NCBI GenBank assembly: GCA_029860045.1
Contig: JAOUBY010000021.1
Span: 1-33,723 of the forward strand
Length of the DNA: 33,723 nucleotides
DNA from: Gammaproteobacteria bacterium
GTDB lineage: Bacteria > Pseudomonadota > Gammaproteobacteria > UBA9214
Direction: 5' to 3'
The position numbers and the translations under genes are program-made. Below, one piece after another: positions 18,733-28,028 of this stretch (position 1 is the stretch's first letter; every line of letters starts with the position of its first letter). The notes beneath the pieces are model-generated. The model ran no database searches. It was not told where the DNA came from and worked only from the letters and a program-made list of their open reading frames with translations.

Positions 18733-19722
18733 ACGGATGTCGCGTGCCAGCAGGTTTTGTACGGCGGCTTGCGGTGACAGGCCCTCATGCAGCACGCGAT
18801 ACACCTGTTCCGAGATCGGCATCTCCACGCGGTAGCGGCGTGCCAGTTGCACGACCTCGCCCGCCGTGTTGAAGCCTTCGACCACCTGACCGATTTCACG
18901 AACCGCGAGATCAAGCGCCTCACCCCGGCCCAGCGCCAGGCCAAGGCGACGGTTACGTGACAGGTCGTCGGTGCAGGTGAGGATAAGGTCACCCACGCCG
19001 GACAGTCCCATCAGTGTTTCCCGCCGTGCGCCCATGGCATCGCCAAGGCGAATGATTTCCGCCAGGCCACGGGTGATCAGTGCTGCGCGGCTGTTGGCGC
19101 CCAGTTCCATCCCGTCGGTAATGCCCGAGGCAATGGCGAGCACGTTTTTCACCGTGCCGCCAAGCTGTACGCCCAGCATGTCGTCGCTGGTGTAAACGCG
19201 CATGGAATCACCATGCAGGCGTGCCGCCATGTCATTGGCAAACACCGGGTTGGTTGAGGCAACCGTCAGCGCGGTCGGCAGCCCGCGTGCGACCTCCAGT
19301 GCAAAGGTCGGGCCAGAGACCACGGCGGCCGGATGGCGTGTGCCCAGTACCTCTTCCAGCACATCGCTCATGAACATGCCGCTGCCCTGTTCCAGACCCT
19401 TGGTGGCCCACGCGATGCGCGTGCCCTGATCGAGCAGTGGAGCGACCTTGTTCAGTACGTCCCGAAAGGCGTGACTGGGCACCACGATGAGTATTTCCCG
19501 GGCGGTTTGAACGGCGCTGGCAAGATCTTCTTCTATGTCCAGGCTGGTCGGGAAGGAGATGCCAGGCAGGAAAACACGATTCTGCCGCTCGGCGGCAAGT
19601 GAGCGCACGAACGCGGGGTCGTGGCCCCACAGGCAGGTCGTATTGTTGTTGGTGGCAAGCCGGATGGCCAGTGCCGTTCCCCAGGAACCAGCACCCAGCA
19701 CACATATCGCGTCACGGTTCAT
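18724..19722 (-). CDS. gpsA: Glycerol-3-phosphate dehydrogenase [NAD(P)+]
   Basis: GpsA reduces dihydroxyacetone phosphate to sn-glycerol-3-phosphate, the phospholipid backbone precursor. The 332-residue protein has the dinucleotide-binding GAGSWGTALA at 10-19, ATKGLE near 106-111, SGPTFALEVARGLPT at 136-150, catalytic Lys192 in GGTVKNVLAIASG, and the C-terminal substrate region with GLSGVGDLILTC. It is the last gene of rhodanese-secB-gpsA, 36 bp after secB, the order seen in E. coli (yibN-grxC-secB-gpsA). Its 3' end overlaps trmL by nine bases tail to tail. Confidence 0.97.
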   Translation of the reverse strand: MNRDAICVLGAGSWGTALAIRLATNNNTTCLWGHDPAFVRSLAAERQNRVFLPGISFPTSLDIEEDLASAVQTAREILIVVPSHAFRDVLNKVAPLLDQGTRIAWATKGLEQGSGMFMSDVLEEVLGTRHPAAVVSGPTFALEVARGLPTALTVASTNPVFANDMAARLHGDSMRVYTSDDMLGVQLGGTVKNVLAIASGITDGMELGANSRAALITRGLAEIIRLGDAMGARRETLMGLSGVGDLILTCTDDLSRNRRLGLALGRGEALDLAVREIGQVVEGFNTAGEVVQLARRYRVEMPISEQVYRVLHEGLSPQAAVQNLLARDIRSE

Positions 19723-19758
19723 GGTTCTGCTGTGTTTGTTCCCGTATTGCCGCGTTGC

Positions 19759-20247
19759 TCAGTCTTCTTCTGTAGCGGGCTGCTGTTCTTCCTTTGCCTG
19801 CTGCAGTCGCTGTCGGTAGACACTCTCGAAGCTGATCGGGGATAGCGCTAGCTGCGGGAAGCCGCCTTTTGAAACGATATCCGAAACCGCAGCACAGGCG
19901 TACGGATAGATATTGTGTAAGCAGGCGACATTCAGAGCCCGCTGTAATTCTTCCTCTTCGAATCCCTGGATCATGAAAACACCGGCCTGGTGGACCTCGG
20001 CCAGGTAGGCGGTCTTGTCTTCTGTCTTGGTGGTTACAGTGAGGCTCATGATGACTTCGTAAAAATCATCACCCACAGTCTGGACGGTAGAGCCGAAATC
20101 GATGGTCATCTCCGGCTTCCAATCAAGCGCGAAGATCTGTGGTGAATTAGGGGTCTCGAAGGACACGTCCTTGAGATAGATCTTTTGGGTGTTGATCTGT
20201 CGTTTTGGCTGATCGGTTTCCCGGGCTGCCAGATCTTCATCTGCCAT
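19759..20247 (-). CDS. secB: Protein-export chaperone SecB
   Basis: SecB is a cytoplasmic tetrameric chaperone that holds preproteins unfolded and passes them to SecA. The 162 residues compare with 155 in E. coli. Recognisable segments are IYLKDVSFETPNSP, VTTKTEDKTAYLAEVHQAGVF and NIYPYACAAVSDIVSKGGFPQL. The N-terminus (1-16) and the Gln/Glu-rich C-terminus are low-complexity tails typical of the family. It lies 38 bp after the rhodanese gene and 36 bp before gpsA; the glutaredoxin gene grxC found here in E. coli is absent. Confidence 0.97.
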   Translation of the reverse strand: MADEDLAARETDQPKRQINTQKIYLKDVSFETPNSPQIFALDWKPEMTIDFGSTVQTVGDDFYEVIMSLTVTTKTEDKTAYLAEVHQAGVFMIQGFEEEELQRALNVACLHNIYPYACAAVSDIVSKGGFPQLALSPISFESVYRQRLQQAKEEQQPATEED

Positions 20248-20285
20248 GAGTGTATTCCTTTGCTGCCTGCTGTTTTTGATGTGTG

Positions 20286-20717
20286 TTACTTGCAGTCTGT
20301 CCTGGTCAGCGGGAGTTCGGCCTTTTGCCAGGCCAGGATTCCACCCCTGAGATTATAGACGGATTCGAAACCCTGCTTATGCAGCTTGCCGCTGAAGGCG
20401 ATGGAGCGCTTTCCGCTGTTGCAGTAAACGATGACTGGCCGGTCGCGGTGCTTTTCCAGTGTTGACAGCTTGTCCGGTGTGGGCACATGCAGCGCATTGA
20501 CAATATGCCCGGCCTGGTAGTCCTTGTCTGTGCGCATGTCGACCAGAATGGCGTTTTGATCGTTCAGCATGCGTGTTGCGGCGCGCGGCTCGATGTCTGC
20601 TATTCCGCTCAGGCGCAGCCGTATCTCGCCGGCGGCCAGCAGGGCAAGCAGTGCAAACAGCCCCATAACCAGAAATATGTGGTTGTTGCTGAATTCAAGA
20701 AGCTGGTTGATGTCCAT
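20286..20717 (-). CDS. Membrane-anchored rhodanese-like sulfurtransferase (YibN type)
   Basis: This 143-residue protein has one N-terminal transmembrane helix (about 12-30) and a single rhodanese domain (about 42-138). The active-site loop is YCNSGKRS with Cys99, the residue that forms the persulfide. By position it matches E. coli YibN, ahead of secB-gpsA. The upstream ArsR-family gene is 57 bp away on the same strand and could co-regulate it. The physiological sulfur donor and acceptor cannot be read from sequence. Confidence 0.9.
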   Translation of the reverse strand: MDINQLLEFSNNHIFLVMGLFALLALLAAGEIRLRLSGIADIEPRAATRMLNDQNAILVDMRTDKDYQAGHIVNALHVPTPDKLSTLEKHRDRPVIVYCNSGKRSIAFSGKLHKQGFESVYNLRGGILAWQKAELPLTRTDCK

Positions 20718-20774
20718 GCGTGGTCACTGTCAGGGCGTTACGCCAGGCCCCGGCTGGCCGGGTTTATTGTTTGA

Positions 20775-21089
20775 TCAGGGTTGGGTACAGAATACTTCGC
20801 GCATCATACCGATCAGGCGCAGGGTGCGTGAATCACCGACACGGTAAAATACCCGATTGGCGTCCTTGCGTGAGGCCAGGATACCCTTGTCACGCAGGAT
20901 GGCGAGGTGCTGGGAGATATTGCTCTGCGAGGTCCCGACACGCTCCACGATATCCTGCACGCTGACCTCCTGTTCGCCCAGGGTACAGAGTATTTTTAGC
21001 CGCAGCGGGTGTGACATCGCCTTGAGTGACCGTGAGGCGCGCTCAATGTCTTCCGCGCGTGTTATCAGTGTGTCATTGCCTGCTGCCAT
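20775..21089 (-). CDS. ArsR-family repressor, possible persulfide sensor (SqrR/BigR-like)
   Basis: This is a 104-residue winged-helix regulator of the ArsR/SmtB family; the recognition helix region is TSQSNISQHLAILRDKG. Its only two cysteines are Cys35 (LKILCTL) and Cys101 (REVFCTQ), 66 residues apart. That is the spacing of the redox-active pair in the sulfide sensors SqrR (41/107) and BigR (42/108). Neither the ELCVCD arsenic site nor a clear alpha-5 zinc site is present. A rhodanese gene lies just downstream on the same strand, which fits a reactive-sulfur response. The family call is secure; the ligand is inferred. Confidence 0.88.
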   Translation of the reverse strand: MAAGNDTLITRAEDIERASRSLKAMSHPLRLKILCTLGEQEVSVQDIVERVGTSQSNISQHLAILRDKGILASRKDANRVFYRVGDSRTLRLIGMMREVFCTQP

Positions 21090-21142
21090 CCTGTGCCCTC
21101 AATCGTATCCTGCCCGTAGGCTACTGCATTCATTACTAAAAC

Positions 21143-21155
21143 ATTATACAATAAT
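21143..21155 (-). promoter_or_regulatory. Possible promoter/operator of the ArsR-family gene
   Basis: ATTAT-ACA-ATAAT is a 5-bp inverted repeat in an AT-rich patch between the divergent arsR-type gene and gpmI. On the minus strand it includes a perfect -10 TATAAT (plus-strand 21143-21148). A dyad over the -10 would suit autorepression. No matching -35 was seen, so confidence is low. Confidence 0.35.
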
Positions 21156-21292
21156 AAACCATTTGGGCCAGAGGCAAGATCAGGCTACCCTGATCCGGTT
21201 TCCCGGCAGCGCCCCGGCCATCCTGCGATTAAAAACCTGCCTGTGTATGATGGCGCATAATCTGGACTTATTTTTAGACTCTTTCGAGACTT

Positions 21293-22918
21293 ATGAGTGT
21301 AAAGCAACAGCATAATTCGAACCAAAAAGGAGCCGCACGGCCCATGGTTCTGCTGATTCTCGATGGCTGGGGATACAGCGAGACACCACAGCACAATGCC
21401 ATCGCAGCGGCAGACAAGCCGGTATGGGATGCCATGTGGAACGACTTTCCCCATACCCTGGTGCGCACCTCGGGGGCCGCCGTGGGCCTGCCCGCCGAAC
21501 AGATGGGGAACTCGGAGGTCGGTCACCTCAACCTGGGCGCCGGTCGAGTGGTATACCAGGAATTCACGCGGGTTAGCCGCGCCATCAAGACCGGCTCGTT
21601 TTTTACCAACCTGACACTGACCGATGCAGTCGACCAGGCCATGGAGGCGGACAAGGCTGTGCATATCCTCGGCCTGCTGTCTCCGGGTGGCGTGCACAGC
21701 CATGAAGATCATATCCACGCCATGGTGGAGCTCGCCGTGCAGCGCGGTGCAAAGAATGTCTACCTGCATGCCTTTCTTGATGGGCGGGACACGCTGCCGA
21801 GCAGTGCCGAGTCCTCACTGCGTGCCATGCAGGACCTGTTCGACAAGCTGCAGGGCGGTCGTTTCGCCTCGGTGATCGGGCGTTACTATGCCATGGACCG
21901 TGATCATCACTGGCCGCGTATCCAGGCAGCTTATGACCTGATCACGCAGGGCAAGTCGGAGTTTGTCGTTGGTGACGCGCTGCAGGCGCTTGAACAGGCC
22001 TATGCGCGCGGCGAGAGCGACGAGTTCGTCAAGGCCACAGCGATTGTTCCCGAGGGCACGCAGGCGGTGAAAATCGAGGACGGTGATGTCGTCGTATTCA
22101 TGAATTATCGTTCCGATCGTGCACGCCAGATCACGCGGCCGTTCATCGAGGATGACTTTGATGGCTTCGAACGCGACGCCTGCCCGAAACTCGGCAGATT
22201 TGTCAGCCTGACCGAGTACAAGTCGGACTTTGACGTGCACGTGGCCTACCCGGCCGAGTACCTGAAAAATGTGTTTGGCGAATACCTGTCCAGGCACGGC
22301 CTGCGCCAGTTGCGCCTTGCCGAGACGGAAAAATACGCACACGTAACGTTCTTTTTCAATGGAGGTATCGAGGAGCCGTTTGAGGGCGAGGACCGCATCC
22401 TGGTCAAGTCCCCCATGGTGGCAACCTACGACCTGCAGCCGGAGATGAACTCGGCCGAGGTCACCGATCACCTCGTTGAGGCCGTCGAGAGCGGGACCTA
22501 TGATGTGATTATCTGCAACTATGCCAACCCGGATATGGTCGGGCATAGCGGCAAGTTTGATGCTGCCGTGAAGGCTATCGAGGCCATTGACCGTGCGCTG
22601 GGGCGGGTGTTGCAGGCAGTGCAGTCAGCCGGTGGTGAAATGCTGATTACTGCCGACCATGGCAATGCCGAGCAAATGCTGGATGAAGCAACCGGGCAGC
22701 CGCATACTGCGCACACCAGCAACCCGGTACCACTGATCTACGTCGGTCGCGCGGCACAGATGTCGGAGCACGGTTCCCTGTCGGATATCGTGCCCAGCAT
22801 GATGTACCTGATGAATCTGGAAATCCCGCCGGAAATGACCGGCACTCCGCTGGTGTCCCTGTTACCGGCCCAGGAGTCGGTCGGTGAACCGGCGGCCAAC
22901 GAGGAATTGCATGGCTGA
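21293..22918 (+). CDS. gpmI: 2,3-bisphosphoglycerate-independent phosphoglycerate mutase
   Basis: This is the cofactor-independent, manganese-dependent enzyme interconverting 3- and 2-phosphoglycerate. The 541-residue protein shows [12 protein letters not shown], the phospho-serine loop [14 protein letters not shown] with Ser74, [14 protein letters not shown], and metal-binding [10 protein letters not shown] near the C-terminus. The N-terminus is uncertain. ATG 21293 adds 17 residues, whereas ATG 21344, with an AAGGAG sequence 11 bases upstream, would start at [10 protein letters not shown] and give 524 residues (E. coli 514). It starts a plus-strand run with envC that matches E. coli gpmM-envC. 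Confidence 0.95.
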   Translation: MSVKQQHNSNQKGAARPMVLLILDGWGYSETPQHNAIAAADKPVWDAMWNDFPHTLVRTSGAAVGLPAEQMGNSEVGHLNLGAGRVVYQEFTRVSRAIKTGSFFTNLTLTDAVDQAMEADKAVHILGLLSPGGVHSHEDHIHAMVELAVQRGAKNVYLHAFLDGRDTLPSSAESSLRAMQDLFDKLQGGRFASVIGRYYAMDRDHHWPRIQAAYDLITQGKSEFVVGDALQALEQAYARGESDEFVKATAIVPEGTQAVKIEDGDVVVFMNYRSDRARQITRPFIEDDFDGFERDACPKLGRFVSLTEYKSDFDVHVAYPAEYLKNVFGEYLSRHGLRQLRLAETEKYAHVTFFFNGGIEEPFEGEDRILVKSPMVATYDLQPEMNSAEVTDHLVEAVESGTYDVIICNYANPDMVGHSGKFDAAVKAIEAIDRALGRVLQAVQSAGGEMLITADHGNAEQMLDEATGQPHTAHTSNPVPLIYVGRAAQMSEHGSLSDIVPSMMYLMNLEIPPEMTGTPLVSLLPAQESVGEPAANEELHG

Positions 22919-24137
22919 ACAGCAGTGCTGCGTTCCCCGCGCAGCCTATCTGTTACGCGGCGCATGTGTATTGCAGCTGTTTCTGTTACTCGCGCTGTTG
23001 TCACCGGCCGGTCCGCTTGGTGCTGAGACCAACCAGATTGATATCGAGGCAGGCAAGCTGCGCGAATTGCGCGAGCGCATCAGTACCTTCAAGCACGAAC
23101 TCGAATCGGTGCGCGGACAACGCGATGCGCAGCAGGAGGCGCTGGCCCGTACCGACAAGGCAATTGGCGTGATCAGCGCCGAATTGCGGCAGCTGCGCCA
23201 GCAAGCACAACTGGCCGGGGAAAAACTCGCGGCACTGGAAACCGAACGCCGTGCTGCGCGCATGCAACTCAACGGCATGAGTCGGATACTTGGGCGCGAG
23301 TTGCGTGCCGCCTGGCTGGGTGGTCGCCAGGAACGTATCCGCTTGTTGCTGAACCAGGATGACCCGGCAGTGGTCGGGCGCATGATGACCTACCAGGCAT
23401 ACTTTACGCAGGCGCGCACACAGCGCATGGAGCAGTTCCAGGCGACCCTTGAGCGCCTGCGGCTGGCCGAGCAGGCACTGCTTGAACAGCAGGCCGCTAT
23501 CGAGGTCCTGCATGTCCAGCAGCAGGAGCAATCCTTGCGCCTGTCCCGGGAGCAGGAAACCCGGCGCCGTGTCGTTGCCGGGCTGCAGCAGCAACTCAAG
23601 GCAGGGACGATGGAACTGGGGCGGCTCGAGCAGGATGAGCAGCGCGTCCAGCAGCTGCTGTTGTCGCTGCAGCAGGCCTTGCGTGATATTCCACCGCCGG
23701 AGACTGCCCAGAAGCCACTACACAAGCTCAAGGGCCAGCTCAGGTGGCCGGTGGCCGGGCGTATCAGTACGCCTTACGGTGCGCGTCAGGCGGCCGGGAA
23801 GATGCAGGCCCGGGGTGTCCATATCAGTACCCCGTCAGGTACGGATGTGCATGCCATTGCCAAGGGCCGCATCGCCTTTGCCGACTGGCTGCGTGGTTTC
23901 GGTTTGTTGATCATTATCGATCACGGCAAGGGTTATATGTCGCTATACGGCGAAAACAGCAGCCTTTACAAGGCAGTTGGTGAATGGGTGTCACAGGGAG
24001 AAGTGATTGCCGCGGCCGGTAACAGCGGCGGACAGCTGCGTACCGGGCTGTATTTCGAGTTACGCAAGGACGGTCAGCCGATCAATCCGTCCGCCTGGCT
24101 CAAGGGCAAGCCGGCAGCACAGCGCGCAGGCCGCTAG
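22911..24137 (+). CDS. envC: Murein hydrolase activator EnvC
   Basis: EnvC acts in the periplasm at the septum, activating AmiA/AmiB amidases in cell separation. ATG 22911 follows GAGGAA and gives 408 residues; the GTG at 22884 is less likely. It has a signal peptide (about 12-38), a long coiled coil rich in Gln, Glu, Leu and Arg (about 42-275), and a C-terminal LytM domain (about 290-395). The LytM zinc residues are degenerate: RGVHIST replaces HxGx[11 protein letters not shown] lacks its His, and LYFELR replaces HLHFE. This is as expected for a non-catalytic EnvC. It overlaps gpmI by eight bases. Confidence 0.93.
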   Translation: MAEQQCCVPRAAYLLRGACVLQLFLLLALLSPAGPLGAETNQIDIEAGKLRELRERISTFKHELESVRGQRDAQQEALARTDKAIGVISAELRQLRQQAQLAGEKLAALETERRAARMQLNGMSRILGRELRAAWLGGRQERIRLLLNQDDPAVVGRMMTYQAYFTQARTQRMEQFQATLERLRLAEQALLEQQAAIEVLHVQQQEQSLRLSREQETRRRVVAGLQQQLKAGTMELGRLEQDEQRVQQLLLSLQQALRDIPPPETAQKPLHKLKGQLRWPVAGRISTPYGARQAAGKMQARGVHISTPSGTDVHAIAKGRIAFADWLRGFGLLIIIDHGKGYMSLYGENSSLYKAVGEWVSQGEVIAAAGNSGGQLRTGLYFELRKDGQPINPSAWLKGKPAAQRAGR

Positions 24138-24340
24138 GCGATCCCGCGTTTAGCTGAATTTATCCTGTAATTGCCTGTCTGATAACTGGATTCGGTGCTG
24201 CACAATGGGTCAAGCCTTTCCCTGTGTGGCCGATACCGCTTCAAACAACGCTGTGATATTGTTGACATTTCCTGCGACGGAAGCGGATCCCTCGCGACGC
24301 CCGAACCTGTAATCACTTGACGTACCATGGATATTTTACG

Positions 24341-25657
24341 ATGAAGCTTAAACTACAGAATTCTTTTCTCCTCATGACCGGTCTGCTGGCCGGCGTGCTG
24401 GTCTCGATCGGACACGGTGTCCTGGCAGAACGGGATGCCGCCAGGGCGACACTGCCGGTCGAGGAGTTGCGCACCTTCAGTGACGTGTTCGGCCGCATCA
24501 AGAATGACTACGTCGTCGATGTCGATGACAAGGAACTGATCGAGAATGCCATCCGCGGCATGCTGTCAGGTCTTGATCCGCATTCCTCCTACCTCGATGC
24601 AGAACAGTTTACCGAGTTGCAGGTTGGCACCACGGGCCAGTTTGGTGGTCTGGGTATCGAGGTTGGCATGGAAGACGGGTTCGTCAAGGTCATTGCGCCG
24701 ATCGACGATACGCCGGCGCAACGCGCAGGCGTCCAGGCCGGTGACCTGGTGATTCGCCTGGACGACACCCCGGTCAAGGGTATGACACTTGGCGAGGCGG
24801 TGAAGATCATGCGTGGCGAGCCAGGCACCGATATCATCCTGACTATTGTGCGTGAGGGGCTCGATCAGCCGCTCAAGATAACCATCACGCGTGACGTGAT
24901 CAAGGTCAAGAGCGTGCGTGCGCGAATGCTGGACACAGGCTATGGCTACCTGCGTATCTCACAGTTCCAGTCCAAGAGCGCAGACAACCTGGTGGATGCA
25001 ATCAACAAGCTCAAGAAAGAGAATGATGGTGGGCTGGACGGCCTGGTGCTGGATTTGCGCAACAACCCGGGCGGCGTGTTGAACGGTGCCGTGGCGGTGT
25101 CCGACGCGTTCCTGACCAAGGGCATGATTGTCTACACGGAAGGCCGCATAGCCGATTCGAAATTGCGTTTCAATGCCACGCCGGATGACATCCTCGATGG
25201 TGCGCCACTGGTGGTGCTGGTGAACCAGGGTTCTGCGTCCGCCTCGGAAATTGTTGCCGGTGCGCTGCAGGATCACAAGCGCGCAATCATTATGGGTGCG
25301 AAGACCTTCGGTAAGGGCTCGGTGCAGACCATCTTGCCGCTGAGCAGCGATTCGGCACTGAAGCTGACTACCGCACGTTATTACACGCCATCCGGACGTT
25401 CGATTCAGGCCGAGGGCATTACCCCGGACATTGAGCTGCAGCGTGTGAAAATGGATACTGTTGACAGTACTATCGAGCCGCTCAAGGAAGCCAACCTGTC
25501 CAATCATCTTGATAACGGTAACGGAAAGAAGTCGGCTGAGGACAAGGCAAGCGACGACAAGGATAAAAAAGGCAAGTTACTGAAAGATGATTACATGCTG
25601 TACGAGGCACTCAACCTGCTAAAGGGTCTTGCCATCCTGCAGGCGCGTATGCAATAG
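24341..25657 (+). CDS. ctpA: C-terminal processing peptidase (S41 family)
   Basis: This is a periplasmic serine protease of the CtpA/Prc type. From ATG 24341 it has 438 residues; the frame opens at TTG 24317, but the signal/anchor segment LQNSFLLMTGLLAGVLVSIG fits a start at MKLK. A PDZ domain covers about 95-185 (GGLGIEV, APIDDTPAQRAGVQAGD). The catalytic Ser lies in GSASASEIVAG (about 297-307), and Lys325 is in KTFGKGSVQT. The tail has a Lys/Asp-rich patch (about 386-408). It lies about 200 bp after envC, where the E. coli order continues directly to yibQ. EnvC/NlpD-type activators and Ctp proteases both act on cell-wall turnover, so the link may be functional. Confidence 0.94.
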   Translation: MKLKLQNSFLLMTGLLAGVLVSIGHGVLAERDAARATLPVEELRTFSDVFGRIKNDYVVDVDDKELIENAIRGMLSGLDPHSSYLDAEQFTELQVGTTGQFGGLGIEVGMEDGFVKVIAPIDDTPAQRAGVQAGDLVIRLDDTPVKGMTLGEAVKIMRGEPGTDIILTIVREGLDQPLKITITRDVIKVKSVRARMLDTGYGYLRISQFQSKSADNLVDAINKLKKENDGGLDGLVLDLRNNPGGVLNGAVAVSDAFLTKGMIVYTEGRIADSKLRFNATPDDILDGAPLVVLVNQGSASASEIVAGALQDHKRAIIMGAKTFGKGSVQTILPLSSDSALKLTTARYYTPSGRSIQAEGITPDIELQRVKMDTVDSTIEPLKEANLSNHLDNGNGKKSAEDKASDDKDKKGKLLKDDYMLYEALNLLKGLAILQARMQ

Positions 25658-25670
25658 CACGGGGTTGCGG

Positions 25671-26477
25671 GTGCAGGCGCACACAGCAGGTAAATGGCTG
25701 GGTGCTGTACTGTTCGTATTGTTCGTGCTGCCGGCCGGCGCGTTTGCCGCCGGAGCCGATAACCCTGTCCCCGCCATTGCCCTGATTATCGACGATCTTG
25801 GTAACCAGCGGTTGCCGGGCAAGCATGCCGTGTTACTCCCGGGGCCTGTGGCCTGTGCGTTTTTACCCGAAGGTCCGTTTACCCGTGAACTGGCGCGCGC
25901 GGCACATGCCCGGGACAAGGAAGTCATGCTGCACCTGCCGATGCAGGCTAGCGGGCCACTACAGAATACCCACGGGGCCGGTGTACTGACGCTGGACATG
26001 ACGCGCCAGCAGTACCTCACCACCCTGGAACGTGATCTTTCCGCCATTCCCCACGTTAGCGGGCTGAATAACCACATGGGCAGCCTGCTCACCCGACACC
26101 CCGGCAACATGGGCTGGCTGATGCAGGCGCTGCGTGAGCGTGGCAACCTGTTTTTCATCGACAGCCGCACCACCCGTGCGACGGTGGCAAGGCGCATGGC
26201 GTACGAGTTCGGCATCCCGAGCAGTGAACGTAACGTGTTTCTGGATAATGAACCCGAGGCACCGGCAATCCGTCAGCAATTCCAGCGGCTGCTTGCGATT
26301 GCGCGTCGCGATGGAACCGCGCTGGCAATCGGGCACCCCTACCCTGCTACAATCGAGGTGCTGAAAGAGGAGCTGCAGCAGCTTGGCCGGTCGGGTGTGC
26401 GGCTGGTGCCAGTCGCGCAGTTGATCGAGTTACAAAAAGACAGGCAACTTGCATGGCAAACGTCCTTGTCCCGCTAG
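25671..26477 (+). CDS. Divergent polysaccharide deacetylase family protein (YibQ-like)
   Basis: This is a secreted protein of the divergent polysaccharide deacetylase family, with a signal peptide (about 8-28) and a deacetylase-like barrel from PAIALIIDDLGNQ. Conserved pieces include EVMLHLPMQA, SGLNNHMGS, FFIDSRTT and AIGHPYPATIE. The substrate is unknown. The frame is open from TTG 25629 inside ctpA; I prefer GTG 25671 (268 residues), 14 bp after the ctpA stop, with TTG 25665 as an alternative. The position matches E. coli yibQ downstream of envC. Its end overlaps the DJ-1 gene by 25 bases. Confidence 0.85.
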   Translation: MQAHTAGKWLGAVLFVLFVLPAGAFAAGADNPVPAIALIIDDLGNQRLPGKHAVLLPGPVACAFLPEGPFTRELARAAHARDKEVMLHLPMQASGPLQNTHGAGVLTLDMTRQQYLTTLERDLSAIPHVSGLNNHMGSLLTRHPGNMGWLMQALRERGNLFFIDSRTTRATVARRMAYEFGIPSSERNVFLDNEPEAPAIRQQFQRLLAIARRDGTALAIGHPYPATIEVLKEELQQLGRSGVRLVPVAQLIELQKDRQLAWQTSLSR

Positions 26478-27004
26478 CGCAGGGTTGTGAAGAACTGGAG
26501 GCCGTTACGGTCATCGACCTGCTGCGGCGCGCCGGTATCACGGTGGTCAGTGCCGGTCTTGATGATCAGCCGGTTCAGGCTTCACGCGGCACGGTTTTGC
26601 TTCCGGACATGTCACTGGACGAGGCGCTTGCACAGGACTATGACATGGTCGTGCTACCGGGTGGTTTGCCGGGTGCGGATCACCTGATGAATGATGCTCG
26701 AGTGATCGAGCGCGTCACCCGCATGGCGAACAAGGGCCAATACACGGCGGCTATCTGTGCCGCTCCACGCGTACTGGCGCGTGCCGGCGTGCTGGACGGC
26801 AAGCAGGCCACCAGTTTCCCCGGTGCCATTGATGTCTCGAGTATCCCCGGAATTCGCTACAGTGAGCAGGCAGTGGTGCGGGATGGTATGGTGATCACCT
26901 CACGCGGTCCGGGCACGGCCATGGATTTCGCACTGGAACTGATTGAAGTGCTGGAAGGCAAGCCGGTGCGCGACAAGGTTGAAGACGCCTTGCAGCGACC
27001 GTAA
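26453..27004 (+). CDS. DJ-1/PfpI family protein (YajL-like)
   Basis: This is a cytoplasmic DJ-1 superfamily protein of 183 residues. The nucleophile-elbow cysteine is Cys102 (AAICAAPRVLA), paired with an acidic residue in GCEELEAV (about 13-16) and the helper segment SRGPGTAMDFALELIE. It is closest to YajL/DJ-1 (chaperone, glyoxalase or deglycase activities have been proposed for this family; which applies is debated). The ATG lies within the end of the yibQ-like gene, so translation is likely coupled. An oxidative or reactive-sulfur role would fit the neighbourhood but is only inference. Confidence 0.9.
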   Translation: MANVLVPLAQGCEELEAVTVIDLLRRAGITVVSAGLDDQPVQASRGTVLLPDMSLDEALAQDYDMVVLPGGLPGADHLMNDARVIERVTRMANKGQYTAAICAAPRVLARAGVLDGKQATSFPGAIDVSSIPGIRYSEQAVVRDGMVITSRGPGTAMDFALELIEVLEGKPVRDKVEDALQRP

Positions 27005-27035
27005 CGGCTGCCGGCCGCAGTTTGTTTTTTTATTC

Positions 27036-28028
27036 ATGCGCATTATAGAAGTCATTGCAGACACAGGTCATCTCGATACCCTGCTCGGTATTGCCGAGCA
27101 GCATGAGGTAGCCGATGTCTGGTTCAACACGCCGGGCGAAGGTGAACGCAGCGTGCTCCGCATGCTGGTCAACGATGCCACCCGCCAGGCAGTGATCGAT
27201 GCGCTGCAGAATGTGCTGGGTGCCAGCGAGGACGCGCGCATCATTATCCAGCCGGTCGAGGCAGTGCTGCCCAGGCGCGAGGAAAAGTCGGAAAACGGCA
27301 AGCCGGGTGCAGACAGTGTCAGCCAGACGCGCGAGGAACTCTACAACCGTATCCAGCGTGATACGTGCCTCGACAGCACATTCCTGTTGCTGGTTTGCCT
27401 GTCCACGGTGGTGGCGTGCATCGGGCTGATCGAGGACAACGTGGCAGTCATAGTCGGCGCCATGGTGATTGCCCCGCTGCTGGGGCCGAACATCGCGCTG
27501 GCCTTTGCCACTTCGCTGGGTGACAGCCAGTTGATGTGGCAGGCACTGAAAACCAACCTGGCTGGCCTGGGACTGACGCTGATAATGTCGATTATCACCG
27601 GCTTTGTCTGGCAAAGTAATCTGCACAGTAGCGAGATTATGGTGCGCACCGATGTAGGACTGGCCGGTGTCGTGCTGGCGCTGGCTTCCGGTGCGGCGGC
27701 GGTGTTATCAATGATCACCGGTCTTTCCAGTGCGCTGGTGGGTGTGATGGTTGCCGTTGCATTATTGCCGCCTGCCGCCACACTCGGCATGATGCTGGGC
27801 AGCGGTGAGCTGGCGGCCGCATTCGGCGCCAGTCTGTTGCTGGCAGTCAATGTTGTTTGCATCAACCTGTCTGCCAAGCTGATGTTCCTGTTCAAGGGGG
27901 TCCGGCCGCGTACCTGGCTGGAGAAGAGTCGTGCACGCCAGTCGGTAACCATCTACACGACGTTCTGGATACTGTCACTGTTGATTCTGATTGCCGCGAT
28001 CATCCTGCGGCACGGCTTCTACGCCTGA
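27036..28028 (+). CDS. DUF389 membrane protein
   Basis: This is a 330-residue inner-membrane protein of unknown function. ATG 27036 is chosen because the frame upstream is an out-of-frame shadow of the DJ-1 gene. The soluble N-terminal part (1-115) has alternating beta/alpha character. From about 130 there are several hydrophobic helices with the family's conserved VIVGAMVIAPLLGPN and VALLPPAATLGMMLGSG. It begins 31 bp after the DJ-1 stop, with a T-rich stretch between. Its TGA stop abuts the ubiB stop on the other strand with no gap (TGATCA, 28026-28031). Confidence 0.9.
   Translation: MRIIEVIADTGHLDTLLGIAEQHEVADVWFNTPGEGERSVLRMLVNDATRQAVIDALQNVLGASEDARIIIQPVEAVLPRREEKSENGKPGADSVSQTREELYNRIQRDTCLDSTFLLLVCLSTVVACIGLIEDNVAVIVGAMVIAPLLGPNIALAFATSLGDSQLMWQALKTNLAGLGLTLIMSIITGFVWQSNLHSSEIMVRTDVGLAGVVLALASGAAAVLSMITGLSSALVGVMVAVALLPPAATLGMMLGSGELAAAFGASLLLAVNVVCINLSAKLMFLFKGVRPRTWLEKSRARQSVTIYTTFWILSLLILIAAIILRHGFYA

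Noticed and set aside
27004-27035. CTGC/GCAG hairpin followed by a T tract as a terminator after the DJ-1 gene
   Set aside because: The stem is only about four pairs, the T tract is interrupted, and the next gene begins within 31 bp; it is too weak to call.
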